Assembly (NCBI RefSeq): GCF_001042595.1
Contig: NZ_AP012326.1
Coordinates: 930,001-994,000 of the forward strand
DNA from: Bifidobacterium dentium JCM 1195 = DSM 20436
GTDB lineage: Bacteria > Actinomycetota > Actinomycetes > Actinomycetales > Bifidobacteriaceae
DNA length: 64,000 bases
Reading direction: 5' to 3'
Shown: piece by piece, positions 26,361 to 34,473 of the stretch
Numbering within the stretch: the stretch's first letter is position 1
Layout of the letters: each line of letters opens with the position of its first letter
Notes under the pieces: model-generated
The model's input: only the letters and a program-made list of their open reading frames with translations
Told to the model about the DNA's origin: nothing
Database searches by the model: none
Translations under genes and position numbers: made by a program

Positions 26361-26400
26361 CAATCCTCCCTCCGGCGAGGGAGAGCGCCCTACGGGGCGA
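26361..26400 (+). repeat. Intergenic hairpin repeat, copy 1
   Basis: CTCCCTC/GAGGGAG (26366-26372 with 26377-26383, loop CGGC) and CGCCC/GGGCG (26386-26390 with 26395-26399) form two adjacent hairpins just before the S-component ribosome site. The first 14 bases (26361-26374) occur inverted at 27058-27071 behind the gene. Confidence 0.6.
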
Positions 26401-26421
26401 AAGGAGAGCAAAGGAGAACCA

Positions 26422-26997
26422 ATGTCCACTTCATCCACATCCATCGCATTGCGTCGCGCCGATTTGCCGCGTCTGAGCCTGACCGTCAAGGCCGCTGCCA
26501 CCGTGCTCGCCATCGTGGCTGCGGTCGCCCTGCCGCAGCTGTTCCACGTCATCGGTGCCGTTTCCGGTCAGGGGACCATGCTTGGCGTCGCGTTCCTGCC
26601 GATGCATCTGCCCATCATCTTCGTCGGTCTGATCGCCGGCCCGGCCGTCGGAGCCATCGCCGGTGCGGCGGCTCCGCTGGTCAGCTTCCTGCTGTCCGGC
26701 ATGCCGATGCTGGCCATGCTGCCGCTGATGATGATCGAATTGTGTGCATACGGTCTGATTGCGGGCCTGCTGCGTTCCGTGAAGTTGCCGAGCCTGGTGA
26801 AGGTCGTACTTGCCCAGTTGGCCGGACGAGTGGTACTGACGGTCGCCACCGCAATCGCCGTGTTCGCCTTCGGATCAAGCGATTCCATCGCCGCCACGTG
26901 GACCAGCGACCTTGCCGCGGGTCTGCCGGGTCTGGCCCTGCAGTGGGCGCTTATTCCGCTTGCGGCCTACTGGAGCGAGTCTCTTATCAGGCGTTAG
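26422..26997 (+). CDS. Solitary ECF transporter S component
   Basis: A 191-residue, very hydrophobic protein with about five to six helices. The string PQLFHVIGAVSGQGTM, followed by LPMHLPIIFVGLIAGPAVGA and SFLLSGMPMLAMLPLMM, matches one subgroup of ECF S components (helix 1, GP-containing loop, helices 3-4). No ATPase or EcfT gene is next to it, so it should borrow a shared module, perhaps the EcfA/EcfT made at 3.3-5.7 kb. AAAGGAGAACC precedes ATG 26422. The substrate is unknown; the kinase upstream suggests a solute that is phosphorylated after entry. Confidence 0.75.
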   Translation: MSTSSTSIALRRADLPRLSLTVKAAATVLAIVAAVALPQLFHVIGAVSGQGTMLGVAFLPMHLPIIFVGLIAGPAVGAIAGAAAPLVSFLLSGMPMLAMLPLMMIELCAYGLIAGLLRSVKLPSLVKVVLAQLAGRVVLTVATAIAVFAFGSSDSIAATWTSDLAAGLPGLALQWALIPLAAYWSESLIRR

Positions 26998-26999
26998 CC

Positions 27000-27072
27000 G
27001 CAATCCTTTCTCCGCATTCATCTTGCCCCCTTTGGCAAAGGGCGCTTCCGGGTGAGGCGGAGGGAGGATTGC
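27000..27072 (+). repeat. Intergenic hairpin repeat, copy 2 (also terminator-like)
   Basis: A 16-bp imperfect stem (27000-27015 with 27057-27072, two G-U pairs) encloses a CCCTTT/AAAGGG hairpin. Its right arm carries the inverse of the 14-mer found at 26361-26374. The S-component gene is thus bracketed by inverted, diverged copies of the same intergenic element. Confidence 0.6.
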
Positions 27073-27171
27073 GCCACGTTCTGAACAACGTATGACCTTT
27101 ACGAGCCAAGTCACTAGACTTGGCTCTCGTCATCCATGAGGCCGCACATCTAGCGAAATATAGGGAGTGCC

Positions 27172-28008
27172 ATGATTGCCGGAGTGTCCGTCATCACGTT
27201 GTTGCTTGTTCTGGTCGCCGGCATCGGAGCCGGATTCGTCGGCTATGCGGTCGGCGCGTCCTCGCTGATCTCCTACCCGGCACTGCTTGCGTTCGGCATT
27301 CCGCCCGTGCTATCGAACACGACCAACACCGTCGGCGTGGTCGGCACCGGCATCGGCGGTCTGCTGGCGGCGCGCAAGGAGCTCAACGGACAGCGCACCC
27401 GTGTGATCGTCTATGCGTTGATCGGTCTGGTCGGCGGCATTATTGGCGGCCTGTTGCTGCTGGAGCTGCCCGCCGAGGTCTTTGAATTCGCGGTACCTCC
27501 ACTGATTCTGTTCAGCTCGATGATCATCGCATTGAACCCACGCAAGAAGGCGGCCGCGCGAGACGCCGTAGCGCAAGCGTTGCCCGAATCACAGCAAGGC
27601 GAACGTGCCGCACTGATCGCAGGCAAGGCGAGTGGCGGCAAGCTGCATGATCCGTGGTGGCTATGGCTGGGCGTGAGTTTCGTCGGCGTCTATTCCGGCT
27701 ATTTCGGCGCGGCCGCCGGCACGCTGGCCCTAGCCGTACTTGATTTGGGCAAGATCGGCCCGTTCCATCAGATCAATGCGTTGAAGACCGTGGTGGGTTT
27801 CGGTGCGAACATCTCCGCCGCCATCATGTTCATCGTGCGTGGCTCGGTCTATTGGCCGTTCGCCATCATGATGTGCCTCGGCTGCATCATCGGCAGCGCC
27901 ATCGCGCCACCGGTCACCCGCCATATTCCGGAGAACATCATGCGCGCCGCCGCCGTCCTGACCGGCGTCATCCTGGCTGTCAAGCTCGGCTGGAGCACCT
28001 ACATTTAG
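27172..28008 (+). CDS. TauE/SafE-family sulfite/sulfonate exporter-like protein
   Basis: A 278-residue membrane protein with about eight helices in two inverted TauE/SafE repeats: LVAGIGAGFVGYAVGAS to NTTNTVGVVGTGIGGLLA in the first, GVYSGYFGAAAGTLALAVL and LKTVVGFGANISAAIMFIVRG in the second. The polar midsection (about 125-165) separates them. The family exports sulfite, sulfoacetate and other organic anions; the cargo here is unknown. AGGGAGTG precedes ATG 27172. Confidence 0.85.
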   Translation: MIAGVSVITLLLVLVAGIGAGFVGYAVGASSLISYPALLAFGIPPVLSNTTNTVGVVGTGIGGLLAARKELNGQRTRVIVYALIGLVGGIIGGLLLLELPAEVFEFAVPPLILFSSMIIALNPRKKAAARDAVAQALPESQQGERAALIAGKASGGKLHDPWWLWLGVSFVGVYSGYFGAAAGTLALAVLDLGKIGPFHQINALKTVVGFGANISAAIMFIVRGSVYWPFAIMMCLGCIIGSAIAPPVTRHIPENIMRAAAVLTGVILAVKLGWSTYI

Positions 28009-28095
28009 ACTCGATGCCTCATCGGGACAAAAAGGCCTTGTCCATGGATTGCCGCCGATTTACATGAACGCAAACTTCGCCAAAAGGCTCAGGTA

Positions 28096-28218
28096 TTGAA
28101 TGACAACGCCGCCGAATTGGGAATGGCTGCGAACATGCTTGCCGCGAACATGCTGAAAACCTTTATGCTTGAAGGTGGATTCGATTTGGATGATTGGAAG
28201 CGGCATGGCGGTTGTTGA
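28096..28218 (+). other. Possible small ORF or gene remnant before the AraC gene
   Basis: The frame stays open from 28009 to the TGA at 28216-28218 and encodes a protein-like segment including AADLHERKLRQKAQVLND, GMAANMLAANMLKTFML and GGFDLDDWKRHGG. The only starts are TTG 28096 or ATG 28123, without a clear ribosome site. It overlaps the AraC start. It may be chance, a short peptide, or the C-terminal remnant of a lost gene. I do not recognise it. Confidence 0.25.
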
Positions 28219-28951
28219 CGAGGCGAAACTGCGGTATCTGGACTTCCTCTCGCGCGAGGACAGGGTACGTCATCACCGGTACGTGGAAGAGATGAAACAG
28301 TACGACCTGATGCGTTCGGGTGACATCAGCGCCATCTCCGAAAGCACCAGACTGTGGGACTCGGGACTGTACGGCTACCTGTCGGATGATCCGCTCAAGA
28401 ATGCGAAATACCGGTTCGTCACCACCATCACGCTCGCCACACGGTTCGCCATCGAAGGCGGTATGGATGAGGAGGATGCCTACAACGCCTCCGACCTGTA
28501 CATCCAAGATCTTGACAATTGCAAGACCCCCGACGATGTGCGCCGGTTGCACACCGACATGATGACGTTCTTCACATGGGCGATGGCGGATATGCAGAAA
28601 GCCGAGACGCATTCCAAGGCGGTGAACGAATGCATGGACTACATCCACTACCACCTGCATGAGAAGATCACCGTGTCCATCCTCGCCGAACATGTGCATC
28701 TGAACCCTACATACCTATCGGAACTGTTCGTGCGGGAGACGGGAACGTCGCTGTCGCAGTACATCACCGACAAGCGCATGGAAGCGGCCGAGAACATGCT
28801 CAAGTATTCGGAATACAGCTTCAATGAGATCGCGCAGATTCTCGCATATCGGTCGCAAAGCCACTTCACGAAGGTATTCAAGAAGCACAGCGGGATGACA
28901 CCGGGAGAATACCGCAACAAGTATGCGCAGAACGGCATTTGGCCGGAATAG
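28205..28951 (+). CDS. AraC-family regulator with YSIRK-regulator-like N-terminal domain
   Basis: About 248 residues. The N-terminal helical domain (LYGYLSDDPLKNAKYRFVTT, TRFAIEGGMDEEDAYNASDL, then YIQDLDNCKTPDDV) is of the kind seen in Firmicute AraC regulators named after YSIRK-targeted surface antigens. The C-terminal double HTH (about 150-245) reads MDYIHYHLHEKITVSILAEH and, near the end, YRSQSHFTKVFKKHSGMTPG. ATG 28205 has GGAAG close by; ATG 28190 with GAAGGTGGA upstream is equally possible. Target genes are not evident; the neighbours on both sides are on the same strand. Confidence 0.82.
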   Translation: MAVVDEAKLRYLDFLSREDRVRHHRYVEEMKQYDLMRSGDISAISESTRLWDSGLYGYLSDDPLKNAKYRFVTTITLATRFAIEGGMDEEDAYNASDLYIQDLDNCKTPDDVRRLHTDMMTFFTWAMADMQKAETHSKAVNECMDYIHYHLHEKITVSILAEHVHLNPTYLSELFVRETGTSLSQYITDKRMEAAENMLKYSEYSFNEIAQILAYRSQSHFTKVFKKHSGMTPGEYRNKYAQNGIWPE

Positions 28952-29082
28952 TGAACGTCCGGTGGCCGCAGGGCGAAATTTCTTCGCGAATGGCCAACAA
29001 TGCGGAGGATTCTTCCCGTAATCCGCTACGGTAGAGATGGTTCAATGACGACGGATGAAGGTAAGTAAAGGAATAATCGAAT

Positions 29083-29895
29083 ATGGGAATGCCTCTTGAT
29101 CTGTACGTGATTCGCCACGGTGAATCCGAGGCAAACGTCATCATCAGCGCCGGTGAGCAGGGCGACGATTCGCTGTTCACTCAGGATAACGTGACCGTGC
29201 CGGACCGCTCGTGGAGACTCACCGCGATCGGCCGCAAACAGGCCGACTGCATCGGCCGATGGTTGGTGGCGCAGCAGCAGCTGTTCGACCGTTATCTGGT
29301 CTCTCCGTATGTGCGCACCCGTGAGACCGCGGCGACCATGGCGCTGCCGAAGGCGAAATGGGAAGAGACGCGCGTGCTGCGCGAACGTTCATGGGGTGAG
29401 ATCAACACCATCACCAAAGACGATTTCAAGAGCAACTACGCACGCAATTGGATGTTCAAGAACACCGATCCGCTGTACTGGAGGCCGCCGGCGGGCGAAT
29501 CCATCGCCGATGTGGCCGAGAACCGTGTGCATAATCTGCTCACGTCCCTGAATCGCAAGTCGGATGCTGAATCCGTGGTGATGGTCAGCCATGGCGATCT
29601 GATGCTGGCGTTGATGCTTACGTTGGAAGACCTGTCCGACGAGGAGTTCATGCATCGTGCGGCATCCGACGAATGGAGGATCACGAACTGCACCTGCTTC
29701 CATTATTCCCGTCGTGATCCGGCGACCGGACGCACCTACAAGCGCTTCCGTTGGGAGCAGACCGCGCGGCCGGTGTTCGATGAGGTCGGAGGCCGTTGGG
29801 TGGTGAAGGTCGACGAATGGCGTGAGTTCAGGCGTCCGGTATTGTCCAACGGCGATTTGGTGGATGTGGTGCATGCCGTTGACCGCCACCTGTGA
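29083..29895 (+). CDS. Histidine phosphatase family protein
   Basis: 270 residues with the phosphohistidine motif YVIRHGESEAN (RHG at the N-terminus), the second Arg region SPYVRTRETAATM, the acidic loop RERSWGEI and the second catalytic His in VVMVSHGDLMLAL. These place it in the phosphoglycerate-mutase-like superfamily. It is larger than simple cofactor-dependent mutases and has a C-terminal extension of about 60 residues. The substrate (sugar phosphate, nucleotide or other) is not clear. A terminator-like hairpin follows at 29927. Confidence 0.8.
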   Translation: MGMPLDLYVIRHGESEANVIISAGEQGDDSLFTQDNVTVPDRSWRLTAIGRKQADCIGRWLVAQQQLFDRYLVSPYVRTRETAATMALPKAKWEETRVLRERSWGEINTITKDDFKSNYARNWMFKNTDPLYWRPPAGESIADVAENRVHNLLTSLNRKSDAESVVMVSHGDLMLALMLTLEDLSDEEFMHRAASDEWRITNCTCFHYSRRDPATGRTYKRFRWEQTARPVFDEVGGRWVVKVDEWREFRRPVLSNGDLVDVVHAVDRHL

Positions 29896-29926
29896 CACCG
29901 TTTGATGCCGAAGCGTTCATTTGCTG

Positions 29927-29981
29927 AAACGTGCCGTGCGTTCGGAGCCATTACAATGGCGTGTGACGTGCGGCACGTTTT
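29927..29981 (+). terminator. Hairpin between phosphatase and permease genes
   Basis: AAACGTGCCG (29927-29936) pairs with CGGCACGTTT (29971-29980), followed by T, with a small GCC/GGC hairpin inside. It may terminate the phosphatase transcript, or attenuate the permease gene 40 nt downstream. I found no PyrR-binding motif. Confidence 0.6.
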
Positions 29982-30020
29982 CCGTTATTCCGCCGCGCGA
30001 GAGAGTTAAGGAGACATAGT

Positions 30021-31310
30021 ATGTCCAACTTGTTCACGTGGAAGATCCACGGTGACGGCAAGACGCTGCGCCCAGGCGAAGTGGTCGAGCCCGATGAGCG
30101 CCTGACCTGGCCTCGTACCGCGGAAATCGGTGCACAGCACGTGATCGCCATGTTCGGAGCCACCTTCCTGGTGCCGATTCTGACCGGTTTCGATCCGTCG
30201 ACCACGCTGTTCTTCACGGCGATGTCAACCGCGCTGTTCCTGCTGATCAACAAGAACGTACTGCCAAGCTATCTGGGCTCGTCCTTCGGCTTCATCGCTC
30301 CGATCACCGCGGTGACCACCGCGAACAAGGGCATCGCCGTCGCATCCTTCGGCATCATGATCACCGGTCTGTTGCTGGCCCTGGTCGGTGTGCTCGTGCA
30401 CTTCGCCGGCGCCAGGTGGATCGATATCATCATGCCGCCGGTCGTCAACGGCGCCATCGTGGCCATCATCGGTTTCAATCTGGCTCCGAGCGTGTGGAGC
30501 AACTTCCAGAAGGCTCCCGACACCGCGGTGGTGACCCTGCTCGCCGTGTTGCTGGTCGCCGTGCTGTTCAAGGGCTTGCTTGGGCGACTCAACATTCTGA
30601 TCGGCGTGATCATCGGCTACATATACGCCTGCATCCGCGGTCAGGTCGACTTCTCCGCCATCGGCGAGGCCTCGTGGGTCGGCCTGCCGAACTTCCACCT
30701 GCCGCAGGTCGACTTCTCCATCCTGCCGATGTTCGTGCCTGTGGTGCTCGTGCTCGTCGCCGAGAACGTCGGCCATGTGAAGTCCGTCTCGCAGATGACC
30801 GGCCGTGACTATGACGACCAGATCGGCACCGCCCTGTTCGCCGACGGTCTGGGCACCACCATCGCCGGCTTCGGCGGAGGCTCCGGCACCACCACCTATG
30901 GCGAGAACATCGGTGTGATGGCCGCCACCAAGGTGTACTCCACCGCGGCCTACTGGTGCGCCGCCGCTTTCGCGCTCATTCTGAGCCTGTGTCCGAAGTT
31001 CGGAGCCGTCATCAACACCATTCCCGCAGGCGTACTCGGCGGCGTGACCACCCTGCTGTACGGCATGATCGGCATGATCGGCATCCGCATCTGGGTCGAG
31101 AACAAGGTCAACTTCGACAAGCCGATCAACATCATGGTCGCCGCCATCACGATGATCATCGCCATCGGCCAGTTCGCGTTCGCGGTCAACGGCATTTCGT
31201 TCAACGGCATCGCCATCGGCACGATCGTGATTCTCGTCGCCTACCACGGCCTCAAGGCCATAGGCAAGGCCACCGGCACCATCGCCAAGGATGATCCGGA
31301 TATCCTCTAG
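30021..31310 (+). CDS. uraA: Uracil/xanthine permease (NCS2 family)
   Basis: A 429-residue transporter with about 14 helices. NCS2 motifs visible are AEIGAQHVIAMFGATFLVPILTG (helix 1), GSSFGFIAPI (helix 3) and LVLVAENVGHVKSVSQMTGRD (helix 8, Glu of the substrate site). A GLGTTIAGFGGGSGTTTYGENIG-like helix 10 segment (GFGGGSGTTTYGENIGV) follows. The AENVGH and TTYGENIG combination is closer to uracil permeases (UraA) than to xanthine/urate carriers. It imports nucleobase with H+. TTAAGGAGA precedes ATG 30021, and a 14-bp hairpin follows the stop. Confidence 0.9.
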   Translation: MSNLFTWKIHGDGKTLRPGEVVEPDERLTWPRTAEIGAQHVIAMFGATFLVPILTGFDPSTTLFFTAMSTALFLLINKNVLPSYLGSSFGFIAPITAVTTANKGIAVASFGIMITGLLLALVGVLVHFAGARWIDIIMPPVVNGAIVAIIGFNLAPSVWSNFQKAPDTAVVTLLAVLLVAVLFKGLLGRLNILIGVIIGYIYACIRGQVDFSAIGEASWVGLPNFHLPQVDFSILPMFVPVVLVLVAENVGHVKSVSQMTGRDYDDQIGTALFADGLGTTIAGFGGGSGTTTYGENIGVMAATKVYSTAAYWCAAAFALILSLCPKFGAVINTIPAGVLGGVTTLLYGMIGMIGIRIWVENKVNFDKPINIMVAAITMIIAIGQFAFAVNGISFNGIAIGTIVILVAYHGLKAIGKATGTIAKDDPDIL

Positions 31311-31320
31311 AAGATGAATG

Positions 31321-31354
31321 GTCGACGCTCCCCTCAGGCGAGGGGAGCGTCGAC
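31321..31354 (+). terminator. Terminator-like hairpin after the permease
   Basis: A perfect 14-bp stem (31321-31334 with 31341-31354) around loop CAGGCG, 10 nt after the stop. There is no T-run. Confidence 0.6.
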
Positions 31355-31382
31355 GCATATATACGTATGTATGTCAATCGTT

Positions 31383-31413
31383 TTGACCTCAAGTGCGGTT
31401 GAAGACCTATGAT
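31383..31413 (+). promoter_or_regulatory. MerR-type promoter before the SDR gene
   Basis: TTGACC (31383-31388) and TATGAT (31408-31413) are good -35 and -10 elements but are separated by 19 bp. The spacer contains an imperfect dyad TCAAGTGCGGTTGAAG (31389-31404). This is the architecture of MerR-activated promoters and resembles the one at 24726-24756. Confidence 0.65.
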
Positions 31414-31457
31414 GATGAGCGTCGGGCAACGCAGACAACACCAGTAGGGGAGTCATC

Positions 31458-32168
31458 ATGAGTACCACAGCAGGTAAGAAAATCGCCATCGTCACCGGTT
31501 CCGCACTGGGCCTTGGCTATGAGCTGGCCCGTCAGCTGATTGACAGGGGCTGGTTCGTGGCCGGTATCGACTTCAACGCGCAACGTCAGGCGGAGTTGTC
31601 TCAATCCTTCGGCAAAGACGAATACCGTGCCTTCGTGGGTGACGTTTCCGACGAATCCTTCGTGAAGAATTCCATCGCGGCCATCAGGCAAATCGGCCAT
31701 ATCGACCTGCTGATCAACAATGCCGGGCAGCCATCGTTCAAAGTACCGACCGCATATGAGGGTGCCGACGTCGACAAGTGTCTCAAAGGGCTTAAGGGCA
31801 TGATCCTGTGGAGCGTCGAAACATTGAAGGCCGACGATGAGCACGATCTCAAAATCGCCAACGTCATGAGCACCGCCGCGACCCGTGGCAACGCCAACGA
31901 ATCCGTGTATTGCGCTACCAAGTGGGGCGAGAAAGGTTACACGAACAGTCTCAAGGCGGCCTATAAGGGTTCCAGCGTGAAAATAGTCGGCGTGTATCCG
32001 GGCGGCATCGACACCGACTTCTACCGTGACAGCCATGACTATGTGTCCGAGGACAAGCAGCACACCTTTATGAGCCCGGCCGAATTGGCGGAGATCATCC
32101 TGTTCAATCTGGTCAATGACGCCAATCTGACCGTTTCCGACATTCTCATCGAACGTAACTACCGCTGA
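31458..32168 (+). CDS. Short-chain dehydrogenase/reductase
   Basis: A 236-residue classical SDR. The NAD(P) motif is TGSALGLGYELA, the NNAG motif is LINNAGQPSF, Ser is in VMSTAATRG and the catalytic YxxxK is in VYCATKWGEKG. The C-terminal VGVYPGGIDTDFYRDSHDY gives the PG motif. The substrate is unknown. Arg/Gln-rich FNAQRQAEL after strand 2 might favour NADP, but this is weak. It is preceded by a clear MerR-type promoter, which suggests induction by a toxic or reactive small molecule (inference). TAGGGGAG lies just before ATG 31458. Confidence 0.85.
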   Translation: MSTTAGKKIAIVTGSALGLGYELARQLIDRGWFVAGIDFNAQRQAELSQSFGKDEYRAFVGDVSDESFVKNSIAAIRQIGHIDLLINNAGQPSFKVPTAYEGADVDKCLKGLKGMILWSVETLKADDEHDLKIANVMSTAATRGNANESVYCATKWGEKGYTNSLKAAYKGSSVKIVGVYPGGIDTDFYRDSHDYVSEDKQHTFMSPAELAEIILFNLVNDANLTVSDILIERNYR

Positions 32169-32238
32169 AAGTATCGGGCATGGGCTATTGTTAACAGGTT
32201 TGCGCAACGTGCGCAAAAGTTTGACATGAAAGGCCACT

Positions 32239-34353
32239 GTGCCCGATACCGTTTTTGAAGAAGATGCCCTCGCGGACAATGTGTCCGAATATAGCGAGGA
32301 AGAGGAGCGTCCGCTGACCTTCGCCGAGTTGGGCGTTCCTGGCCCGCTCGTACGCGTGCTTGCGGCGGATGACAAGAAGACCGCGTTCCCGATCCAGGCG
32401 GATACTCTGCCGGATTCCCTGGCCGGTCGCGATGTGCTTGGCCGTGGCCGTACCGGCTCCGGCAAGACCCTGGCGTTCTCCATTCCGATGGTCGCCCGCC
32501 TTGGGGAGGTGGATGCCGACGAATACGAGAACATGAGCCAGTTCCGTCATGAGGTCAAACGCGTGCAGCAAGGCCATGCCGAGGAACGTCGTTCCGAGGA
32601 TTTCGTGCCGAGACCACGCGGCTTGGTACTCGCCCCCACCCGCGAGCTTGCCAATCAGATCAATGACGTGCTGACGCCGTTGGCGCAGATCTATGGCATG
32701 AGCACCACCACGATTTACGGTGGCGTGCGGTATGCCCGCCAGATTCGCGACCTGCAGGCCGGCGCCGATATCGTGGTAGCCTGCCCGGGTCGACTCGAAG
32801 ACCTGATCCAGCAGCATGCCCTGACCTTGGAGAACGTGCAGGTCGCCGTAATCGATGAGGCGGATGAGATGGCCGACATGGGCTTCCTGCCCCCGGTCAA
32901 ACGACTGCTCGCCCAAGTGTCGTTCGATGCGCAGATCATGCTGTTCTCCGCCACGCTCGACCATGGTGTGGATGAGGTCGTGAACACGTTCCTGTCCGAT
33001 CCGAAGGTGCATAGCGTCGATTCCGCCACCGCGGCCGTCGATGAGATGACCCACCATGTGTTCGAGACCACGCAGGCCGAACGTGCCGAGCTGGTACGTA
33101 CGCTCGCTTCCGGCTCGGGCCGTCGCATCCTGTTCACCCGTACCAAATTCCAGACGCAGAAACTGGCCAAGGACCTGACGAAGCGGGGCATTCCCGCAGC
33201 CGAACTGCATGGCAACCTGAGCCAGAACCAGCGTGACCGCAATCTTGCCGCCTTCGAATCCGGCGATGTGAACGTGATGGTCGCCACCGACGTGGCCGCA
33301 CGAGGCATTGACGTGAGTGGCGTGGAACTCGTGGTACAGGTCGAACCGCCGGAGGATTCGAAGTCCTTCCTGCACCGTTCCGGTCGTACCGCACGAGCCG
33401 GCAAATCCGGTGACGTGGTCACCATCGTATTGCCGAACCAGCGCCGTAGGACCCGTCGCCTGCTACATGAGGCGGGGCTTAAGATCAAGCCGATCGAAGT
33501 GACGCATGATTCCCCGGAAGTGCTTGAGCTCGTAGGGGAAGTGGCCGAACCGGTATTCGGCTGGACGCTCGAACAGTCCCAGCCGACGGGCAATCCTCGT
33601 CGCAAGAGGAGCGGCAGGGATAATGCCGAGCGCGGTGATCGTTTCGGGCGTTCGAACCGTTCCGGCGGGCGCAACAAGGATCGCGGTAAAGACAAGGGCG
33701 GCAAACCCTTCAAATCCGAGCGCGGCGATCGCAATGAACGTTCCGAGAGGCACTCCGATACCTACGAGGAGCGTTTCAAGCCGGCGAGGAATCGCGCCGA
33801 ACGTCGTGCCGAAAAGTTCAGAGGGCGAGACAACCGAGAGGCCATCGCCCGTGAGGAACGTTGGGAAAATCCTGAAGTCCAGGAAACCCGTCGCGACGAA
33901 CATGAAAGGAAGCGCAACGACAAGCGTCGCGAAAAGTACGCCCGTCTCCATGAGCAGCAGCGCACCGAGGCGGACGAACCGCAGGAATTCGGCCGTCGCG
34001 GGTCTTCCGGCAAAAAGGCCAAGCAGTCCCGTAAGCAGTTTGATAAGCGGCAGGGCGCTCCTTCCAAGAAGCAGCGCAAAGCCGACGCGCGAGAGCAGCG
34101 CCGTTTCGCAGACGACCGTCAAGGCGGCCGCTACGGGCGTGCCGATCGCGATGGATACCATGACGGGCAACAAGGTGGCGGAAAGCGCATCCACCGCAAG
34201 GAGATTCGCGTGATTCAGGACGAGCGTTCCGGAGACGCGAAACGCCATGATCGTCGTATGGAGGCCAAACGCGGTGAACGTCACGACAAGCATGCCGGCA
34301 AGCCGTTCCGCAAGCATGCGAAGATTCGCAAGGCGCCGTTCCGTGCGCGCTGA
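32239..34353 (+). CDS. DEAD-box RNA helicase with long basic tail
   Basis: 704 residues. The Q motif region is LTFAELGVPGPLVRVL...FPIQADTLP. Motif I is GRTGSGKT, Ia APTRELANQI, Ib PGRLED, II IDEADEMADMGF, III SATLD, IV ILFTRTK, V ATDVAARGIDV and VI HRSGRTARAG. The core ends near residue 400. A roughly 280-residue C-terminal tail extremely rich in Arg, Lys, Asp and Gly follows and would bind RNA non-specifically. Family roles are cold adaptation, ribosome assembly and mRNA decay. The start is GTG 32239 with AAAGG upstream. A strong hairpin follows. Confidence 0.93.
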   Translation: MPDTVFEEDALADNVSEYSEEEERPLTFAELGVPGPLVRVLAADDKKTAFPIQADTLPDSLAGRDVLGRGRTGSGKTLAFSIPMVARLGEVDADEYENMSQFRHEVKRVQQGHAEERRSEDFVPRPRGLVLAPTRELANQINDVLTPLAQIYGMSTTTIYGGVRYARQIRDLQAGADIVVACPGRLEDLIQQHALTLENVQVAVIDEADEMADMGFLPPVKRLLAQVSFDAQIMLFSATLDHGVDEVVNTFLSDPKVHSVDSATAAVDEMTHHVFETTQAERAELVRTLASGSGRRILFTRTKFQTQKLAKDLTKRGIPAAELHGNLSQNQRDRNLAAFESGDVNVMVATDVAARGIDVSGVELVVQVEPPEDSKSFLHRSGRTARAGKSGDVVTIVLPNQRRRTRRLLHEAGLKIKPIEVTHDSPEVLELVGEVAEPVFGWTLEQSQPTGNPRRKRSGRDNAERGDRFGRSNRSGGRNKDRGKDKGGKPFKSERGDRNERSERHSDTYEERFKPARNRAERRAEKFRGRDNREAIAREERWENPEVQETRRDEHERKRNDKRREKYARLHEQQRTEADEPQEFGRRGSSGKKAKQSRKQFDKRQGAPSKKQRKADAREQRRFADDRQGGRYGRADRDGYHDGQQGGGKRIHRKEIRVIQDERSGDAKRHDRRMEAKRGERHDKHAGKPFRKHAKIRKAPFRAR

Positions 34354-34378
34354 GCATCAGTGATCAGGTGACTGTCGA

Positions 34379-34431
34379 GTGGTCGTTCATCGTCCCCTTA
34401 CGGGGGATGATGAACGACCACTTCGTATATC
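34379..34431. terminator. Bidirectional terminator hairpin between helicase and fetB
   Basis: GTGGTCGTTCATC (34379-34391) pairs with GATGAACGACCAC (34419-34431), with an inner CCCC/GGGG helix and TTAC loop. It lies between the helicase gene and the convergent fetB. Confidence 0.75.
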
Positions 34432-34473
34432 GGGCGACTCCTTTCCGAATGATCGCCGGATCGCAATGGCCCT

